Of a stretch of 64,000 bases of DNA, positions 58,729-64,000 are shown one piece after another. The stretch comes from Prevotellaceae bacterium UBA2448 (GTDB taxonomy: Bacteria; Bacteroidota; Bacteroidia; Bacteroidales; Bacteroidaceae): contig DDQG01000030.1 of the NCBI GenBank assembly GCA_002342585.1, forward strand, positions 1 to 64,000, written 5' to 3'. The notes under the pieces were generated by a model. The model was given only the letters and a program-made list of their open reading frames with translations. It did no database searches and was not told the origin of the DNA. Both the position numbers and the translations under genes were made by a program. The stretch's first letter is position 1. Each line of letters begins with the position of its first letter.

Positions 58729-61224
58729 TTATTCAGCAAATATCTCCAAAGTAGCAGGTTTGAGTCCCTTACCGCTCACCTTTATATTGATGAATCCTTG
58801 CTGCTTAACTGTCTGGATAGCAAACACAAGTTGTCCGTGGAATGCCTTCATGAACGGAGAAGTAAATGGTTCGAGACTGGTTGCATCACCATTGCACATT
58901 CCTTTGAACACAGCACTACCCGTTACCTCTACATGAATTTCATTATCTGCATTCGGACAGATGTTTCCATGTTTATCAGTTATATCAACCGTTAGGAATG
59001 CCATATCTTCTCCGTCTGCCTTAAGCAAAGGGTATTCTTCGTTCTTATACAAAGCTTTGTCGCCTGTAACACGAATACGGCTAGGTTTTCCAGCTGTCTT
59101 CATAGTCTCAGTGCCCACTTCGTTACCATCTTTATCATATACCACCACCTTCACTTCACCCGGTTTATAGACTACATCGTTCCAACGCAGGCGATAACGG
59201 TCCAGACGCGAATTAGGGTCTTTAGTCTTCTTTCCGTAGCTCTGTCCGTTCACAAAAAGTTCTGCAGTCGGATGGTTTGTGTAACAGTACACAGGAGTAA
59301 CCTCCCCTTCTCTGCCCTCCCAGTTCCAGTGAGGCAACAGATGTATGGTGTTCTCCGTCTTATTCCAATGGGAACGATACAACCAGTAGCGGTCTTTGGG
59401 CAGTCCGGCAAGGTCGAAGATGCCAAAGTACGACGAACGGCTTGGCCAGTAATTGTCATAAGGAGTGGGTTCACCAAGATAATCGAAACCTGTCCACACG
59501 AATTCGCCAATCACCCAATATTTGTCGTCCTGCATCTGCCAGTCATCATCAGGCAGGTTACTCCAGGAACAAGCTGTCAAGTCGTAGCTCGAACACTGTC
59601 CGTCGGGATATGTCACACCTTTTTCTTCTGTAAGCGGGAATTTATAAACACCACGAGACGATACAGTTGATGCGGTTTCGCTACCCAGCAGATAACCCTG
59701 TCCTAAACGTTCGTGAGCCATCTCGTATTTATGTACTCTATAGTTCATTCCAGGCACTTCTGCCACCTGAGCAAAACCAGTATTCAGAGCATTGTCGATG
59801 CGATCCATACCATTGGTGATAGGACGAGTCTTGTCGTACATACGAACTACCTCCTGTAGGTGGCGCAACATCTGCGGACCATTCTTCATGCCCTGCTCAG
59901 GAATCTCATTGCCAACACTCCACATGATGATAGAAGGGTGCAGACGATTTGCCCTTACAAGGTTCTCAATATCTCTGTCGCTCCATTCCTTAAAGAAACG
60001 GGCATATCCGTTCTTGCACTTTGCATATACCCACATGTCAAAACTCTCAGCCATCACCATCATACCCAGTGAGTCACACACATCCATCTGAATCTGCGAC
60101 GGCATATTATGAGCCGTACGAATAGCATCGCAACCCATTGTCTTCAGAAGTTCTATCTGTCGTACGATAGCAGCTTTATTCACTGCTGCACCGAGCAAGC
60201 CCAAATCGTGGTGCAGACATACGCCTTTTATCTTGCGACTCTGACCGTTGAGTGCAAAACCGACTTCGGCATTACACTCAACAGTGCGGAAGCCTATCTT
60301 CTTTACTTGACGGTCGAGCACTTCTCCCTTGCTACCATCATTATTTACCACACAGAGTTCTACTGTCAGATCGTAGAGTGCAGGAGTTTCGGGCGACCAA
60401 CAATCCACACCAAAGTAAGTACCTGTAGTCGTTGCCTTGCCGTCGCGATCAAGTCTGACCAGTCGGGACACTTCTTTATTTCCAACACGCACAATAAAGT
60501 CAAAGCCCAAAAACTGCCCTCCGAAACCGACTGCCTGTGCACCGAACTGCTCTACTGCCATGCGGTCGTCAGGACTCACACTAATCGTATTAGCAGTAAT
60601 ACTCCATTCTGCAATGGCACTTCTGCCAGTCTGAATCAGTTTCACAGGACGATAAAGTCCGGCACCTGGATACCAACGGCTACTCTCCTCTACGTTCTGC
60701 AGATGAACAGCCAAAGTGTTTGGTTTCCCATTCTTATTCACAAACGAAGTCACATCAACATTGAAAGCATTATATCCATATTTCCACTCTCCTGCTTTCT
60801 TTCCATTCACATACACTTCCGGTTCTGCCATCGCTCCGTCGAAGTTCAGAATGGCTCTTGCACAGTCTTTATCAACTGTAAAACTGGTACGATACCAACC
60901 GCTGCCTATCCAAGGCAACGAACCACTGCGCCCGGTTTTCTCCGTAGCTTCCTTCTCTCCATTCTGCTCTATGGCAACTACCTGCTTGTCTATTTCCTTA
61001 TCGAAAGGACCTGCGATTGCCCAGTCGTGCGGAATACTCACTTCCTTCCATCCCTTATCATTGAATTTCGGTTGTGCCGCATCAGTACCGGTGAGATTTT
61101 CTGCTCTTGAGAAACGCCAGCCGTCTCTGAGAATTGTTTCCTTACGTTGTGCATCTGCATGTTGAACTGCGCCCAGTAAAAGCGCTACAGCAAGCAATTT
61201 GCGAAATAACTTTGTTTGTGTCAT
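58729..61224 (-). CDS. Secreted GH2 glycosidase, beta-galactosidase-like, with DUF4982
   Basis: An 831-residue protein with signal peptide (MTQTKLFRKLLAVALLLGAVQHADA-Q). Domains: GH2 sugar-binding jelly roll (about 30-200, PHDWAIAGPF, GSGWYRTSF), Ig-like domain, TIM barrel (about 320-600) with acid/base Glu in WSVGNEIPEQ and nucleophile Glu in LLGSETASTVSS. A DUF4982-type domain (YTNHPTAELFVNGQSYGKK) and a C-terminal Ig-like domain follow. Likely removes beta-galactose from plant glycans. It follows another GH2 gene by 26 bases. Confidence 0.9.
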   Translation of the reverse strand: MTQTKLFRKLLAVALLLGAVQHADAQRKETILRDGWRFSRAENLTGTDAAQPKFNDKGWKEVSIPHDWAIAGPFDKEIDKQVVAIEQNGEKEATEKTGRSGSLPWIGSGWYRTSFTVDKDCARAILNFDGAMAEPEVYVNGKKAGEWKYGYNAFNVDVTSFVNKNGKPNTLAVHLQNVEESSRWYPGAGLYRPVKLIQTGRSAIAEWSITANTISVSPDDRMAVEQFGAQAVGFGGQFLGFDFIVRVGNKEVSRLVRLDRDGKATTTGTYFGVDCWSPETPALYDLTVELCVVNNDGSKGEVLDRQVKKIGFRTVECNAEVGFALNGQSRKIKGVCLHHDLGLLGAAVNKAAIVRQIELLKTMGCDAIRTAHNMPSQIQMDVCDSLGMMVMAESFDMWVYAKCKNGYARFFKEWSDRDIENLVRANRLHPSIIMWSVGNEIPEQGMKNGPQMLRHLQEVVRMYDKTRPITNGMDRIDNALNTGFAQVAEVPGMNYRVHKYEMAHERLGQGYLLGSETASTVSSRGVYKFPLTEEKGVTYPDGQCSSYDLTACSWSNLPDDDWQMQDDKYWVIGEFVWTGFDYLGEPTPYDNYWPSRSSYFGIFDLAGLPKDRYWLYRSHWNKTENTIHLLPHWNWEGREGEVTPVYCYTNHPTAELFVNGQSYGKKTKDPNSRLDRYRLRWNDVVYKPGEVKVVVYDKDGNEVGTETMKTAGKPSRIRVTGDKALYKNEEYPLLKADGEDMAFLTVDITDKHGNICPNADNEIHVEVTGSAVFKGMCNGDATSLEPFTSPFMKAFHGQLVFAIQTVKQQGFINIKVSGKGLKPATLEIFAE

Positions 61225-61250
61225 TTTTATCATTGTTTTATTAATTTGTT

Positions 61251-63704
61251 CTATCGGTTAATAGAAATAGTGGTTGTCGGATTAGGCAACAGAGGCGACG
61301 AAGCACGAATTGTCAGTTGTCCACCCTCTGTCGCAGGTTCGATATATGCCACGAGTCGTCCTCCATAAACGCGTAAACGATTAGGACGCTGACGACCCGC
61401 AACTGTCACATCTGACATATTGCCGTTCTCCATACCTAAGAGTCTTGCACCACGAACAAACAGTGTCACTTCATGGTCTGCATTCTTCACAAGATTACCA
61501 TCTTCATCAACCACTTCTATAAAGACATGAGCCAACGAATCGGTAGTCACCTTCAGTGCATGAGGTGCCTTTACCGTCTTCACCTCATAACTGCTGCCGT
61601 TGTCTGCTACACATGACAGAGTTCCCGGAGCATAATCTATATCCCAATACAGTATGCCGGAATTTTCATCTTTGGTCGGTTCACCGCCTATAGTCTGTCC
61701 GTTGAGCTGGAGGTGTGCAGATTTAGCATTGGTATAACAAACCACGCGAACCTTCTGTCCCTCTTCGTAGTTCCATGTATCGTTTGCATAAGGCGACACA
61801 TAAGTAGTACGCTGATTATTCTGACGCGAACCGAAACGTTGCGGTCCTGCAGCATAAGTACCTATGTAGCAAACAGGCTTATTGCTCCACAACGCAGCAC
61901 GATACCAACCGTTAGGTTTACGCTGCCCTGCCAAGTCGAGCAAACCGGCTGACGAACCTCTGGCAGGCCATACTCCACTTTCGCCCAGATAGTCTATACC
62001 TGTCCATAGGAACTGTCCGAAGATGTGTTCATTTTCACTCACAGCCTTCCATGCAGCAAGGTCGTGACGGTTTTCCGAACCATATAATACTCGTTTAGGA
62101 TATTTTTTATGATCCACTCCATAACGGCTTTCTGTATAGTTGTAGCCAACCACATCGATTGCATCAGGATATGCAGTCTCGTTAGACATCACTACACCAG
62201 CCAAAGCTCCTGTTGTAGGACGCGAGGTGTCTATATCACGAACAATCTTCGACAATCTCTGTGCTATCAGACCTATGCGCTCAGCATTCGGCTGCTCAGG
62301 TTTGTATCCTCCATACACAGGCTGCGTAAATTCTGTACCACTACCATTGAGCACAGGATGAGAATAAGGGTCGTTAGGATAATCCACTTCGTTACCGATA
62401 GACCACATAAAGACAGATGGGTGACAACGGTCGCGACGTACCATATCTGCCACATCACGGTCTATCCATTCTTCAAAATAGCTGTATGTACCTTGGAAAC
62501 CAGGAGCACCCTGATTCCAACCCTTCAACCACTTACGCTTAGGAAACTCCCATTCGTCAGAAGCCTCATCCATAATAAGCATACCCATCTCATCGCACAA
62601 GTCGTAGAGTTCTGGAGCATGAGGATTATGACTCAAACGCAAAGCATTAGCACCCAACGACTTCAGTTCTGCAATACGACGGCGCCATACTTCCTTAGGA
62701 ACGGCAGTACCCAACACACCGGCATCATCATGCACACAGACTCCCTTCACCTTCATCCATTCGCCATTCAATGCAAAGCCCTTGTCTGGCGAGAACTGCA
62801 ATGTTCTCAATCCTACTTTCACCTCTGATGCATCACCGTTCGACAACAGTGTTGTCAATGTGTAGAGATACGGATTGTCAAGAGTCCAACGCTGCGGATT
62901 CACAACATTAAGTTTTACAGTTTTCTTTTCCTGAGTTCCTATCTTCTGTTCTGCCTTTGCAACAACCCTACCCTCTGCATCTTTCAATTCTATTGTAGCC
63001 TGTAATTGCAAAGGACTTTTCTCTGTTCTGCAATCTGTAGTCTCCACATCTACCTCCAACTCTGCCTTCTTCTTGTTGATATTCTTCAGTCTGTATGCTG
63101 TTCCCCACTGAGCCAGATGTACTTCGGGCGCACTGATAAGCCACACATTACGGTAGATTCCGGAACCTGTGTACCAACGTGAATCATTCTCCTCACTATG
63201 GTTCACCCTCACTGCTAGAACGTTGTCGCCCGTTCTGTTCAGATATGGTGTCATATCATACATAAACGAAGCAAATCCGCTTGGACGCTTACCAAGCAAA
63301 TGACCGTTGAGATATACTTCAGAGTTGTTATACACGCCCTCGAAATACACATACTGCTTCGGAGCATCAGCAGCTCTGAAATGCTTCCTATACCAAGCTA
63401 TTCCACCTGGCAGATAGCCCTGACACGAACCTTTATCGGGCGACATAGGTTGTTCTACACCCCAATCGTGCGGTACAGAAACACGACGCCATCGGCTGTC
63501 ATCAAAATCTGCGTCCTTCATATCAGGACGCGACTCTGGCATACGTTCACCTTTACGAAGGCGTTCACGAATATTCCACAAAGTGTCGATACGCAAAAAG
63601 TGCCAATCACTATTAAATTTTTCAGCCTTGCCAAAGGACACCTGTGCATCTATCCCCATGACAATAAGTTGTGCCAAAAACACTAAAAACAGTCTCTTTT
63701 TCAT
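61251..63704 (-). CDS. Secreted GH2 glycosidase, beta-galactosidase-like
   Basis: An 817-residue protein with signal peptide (MKKRLFLVFLAQLIVMGIDA-Q). The GH2 plan: jelly roll (PHDWGVEQP, GGIAWYRKHF), Ig-like domain, TIM barrel with acid/base Glu in WSIGNEVDYPN and nucleophile Glu in VLYGSENRHD, then domains with NYEEGQKVRVVCYTNAKSAHLQLNG and an Ig-like end. It starts 8 bases after the cyclophilin stop, so three genes may be one transcript. The two GH2 proteins are related but clearly diverged, suggesting different linkages. Confidence 0.9.
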   Translation of the reverse strand: MKKRLFLVFLAQLIVMGIDAQVSFGKAEKFNSDWHFLRIDTLWNIRERLRKGERMPESRPDMKDADFDDSRWRRVSVPHDWGVEQPMSPDKGSCQGYLPGGIAWYRKHFRAADAPKQYVYFEGVYNNSEVYLNGHLLGKRPSGFASFMYDMTPYLNRTGDNVLAVRVNHSEENDSRWYTGSGIYRNVWLISAPEVHLAQWGTAYRLKNINKKKAELEVDVETTDCRTEKSPLQLQATIELKDAEGRVVAKAEQKIGTQEKKTVKLNVVNPQRWTLDNPYLYTLTTLLSNGDASEVKVGLRTLQFSPDKGFALNGEWMKVKGVCVHDDAGVLGTAVPKEVWRRRIAELKSLGANALRLSHNPHAPELYDLCDEMGMLIMDEASDEWEFPKRKWLKGWNQGAPGFQGTYSYFEEWIDRDVADMVRRDRCHPSVFMWSIGNEVDYPNDPYSHPVLNGSGTEFTQPVYGGYKPEQPNAERIGLIAQRLSKIVRDIDTSRPTTGALAGVVMSNETAYPDAIDVVGYNYTESRYGVDHKKYPKRVLYGSENRHDLAAWKAVSENEHIFGQFLWTGIDYLGESGVWPARGSSAGLLDLAGQRKPNGWYRAALWSNKPVCYIGTYAAGPQRFGSRQNNQRTTYVSPYANDTWNYEEGQKVRVVCYTNAKSAHLQLNGQTIGGEPTKDENSGILYWDIDYAPGTLSCVADNGSSYEVKTVKAPHALKVTTDSLAHVFIEVVDEDGNLVKNADHEVTLFVRGARLLGMENGNMSDVTVAGRQRPNRLRVYGGRLVAYIEPATEGGQLTIRASSPLLPNPTTTISINR

Positions 63705-63711
63705 AACTCAT

Positions 63712-64000
63712 TTATTTTATATATGCTCTTTTTATTCTGACCTCTGCCAAAGGCACATCCTGTGCATTGGTTTTGATTTTCTGTATTTTTTCCACCACAG
63801 CCATACCTTCTACAACCTCACCAAACACAGTGTATTCACCATCAAGCCAGGGAGCACCACCTCTGCTGCGATATGCCGATCGTTGTGCTCTGGTATAAGT
63901 GAGAGGAGGATTTTCCATCATCTTCATTCGAGCCTCATCGAGCAGAGTCTCCAATTTATCACTTAGGCGTCTTTGTTCACGAGCTGCTCTCAAAGCATCT
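63712..64000 (-). CDS. Cyclophilin-type peptidylprolyl isomerase (3' part only)
   Basis: The C-terminal 96 or so residues of a cyclophilin; the gene runs off the window end with no start inside it. Recognisable are GGAPWLDGEYTVFGEVVEGM and AVVEKIQKIKTNAQDVPLAEVRI, matching the last strands of the isomerase barrel (usual HLDGKHTVFG). A charged helical insertion (REQRRLSDKLETLLDEARMK) precedes them, a feature of some Bacteroidota cyclophilins. It lies 7 bases upstream of the GH2 gene. Confidence 0.88.
   Translation of the reverse strand, partial: DALRAAREQRRLSDKLETLLDEARMKMMENPPLTYTRAQRSAYRSRGGAPWLDGEYTVFGEVVEGMAVVEKIQKIKTNAQDVPLAEVRIKRAYIK

Overview
The window looks like a chromosomal segment from a Bacteroidota of the order Bacteroidales, most likely Prevotellaceae-like. 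Reasons: -7 boxes of the TAnnTTTG (or TAnnTTCG) type with TTTG about 19 bases upstream before many genes, weak or absent Shine-Dalgarno sequences, families typical of that order (C10 peptidases, DUF4421, DUF4923, PorT-like barrels, DUF853 HerA-like ATPase), and scattered pectin and galactan enzymes. The placement is inference; no rRNA gene is present.

Layout. 0-6 kb: an unrecognised 444-residue protein, a PrsW-type membrane protease, an orphan RelB/DinJ antitoxin beside the internally deleted remains of its PIN toxin, a NapH-like ferredoxin, and two tandem lipoproteins. 6-24 kb: pectinesterase, metallophosphoesterase, C10 protease, beta-barrel protein, HerA-like ATPase, queC, pnp, a thioredoxin-fold lipoprotein without its cysteines, mannose-1-phosphate guanylyltransferase, ABC-F protein, endonuclease and a DUF4421 protein. 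24-29 kb: initiator-type tRNA-Met, a Dna2-like nuclease-helicase, a GH43 enzyme and a small secreted protein.

29.35-35.76 kb is a 6.4 kb integrative element in the 3' end of a tRNA-Leu(UAA) gene. It has a 15-bp direct-repeat core, near-identical 34-bp arm repeats just inside both ends, a tyrosine recombinase, an excisionase-like HTH protein, a RepA-like ATPase, an RHH-like protein, two very small ORFs and about 1.1 kb of repeat-rich non-coding DNA. No relaxase, primase or obvious cargo is visible. The tRNA gene's presumed terminator is left on the far side of the element.

35.8-54.8 kb: rmuC, a second C10 protease followed by a patatin, DUF4923, GH28 polygalacturonase, rmlA, TlpA, a candidate small RNA, a Ca/Na antiporter, an orphan ABC ATPase, a sodium:solute symporter, a CPBP protease, radA, a TetR-fabG pair, two membrane proteins (one with a bL12-like domain) and an RluA-type pseudouridine synthase. 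54.8-58.7 kb: leuA-leuC-leuD, preceded by a complete attenuator: an 18-residue leader peptide with five Leu codons and mutually exclusive 1:2, 2:3 and 3:4 pairings ending in an intrinsic terminator. 58.7-64 kb: two GH2 glycosidases and the end of a cyclophilin gene.

Spacers throughout carry many unrelated families of 6-10 base tandem words, and one such array lies in frame inside the helicase gene. The strongest observations are the leu attenuator, the tRNA-Leu element that displaces a terminator, and the short promoter-to-terminator RNA near 44.8 kb.
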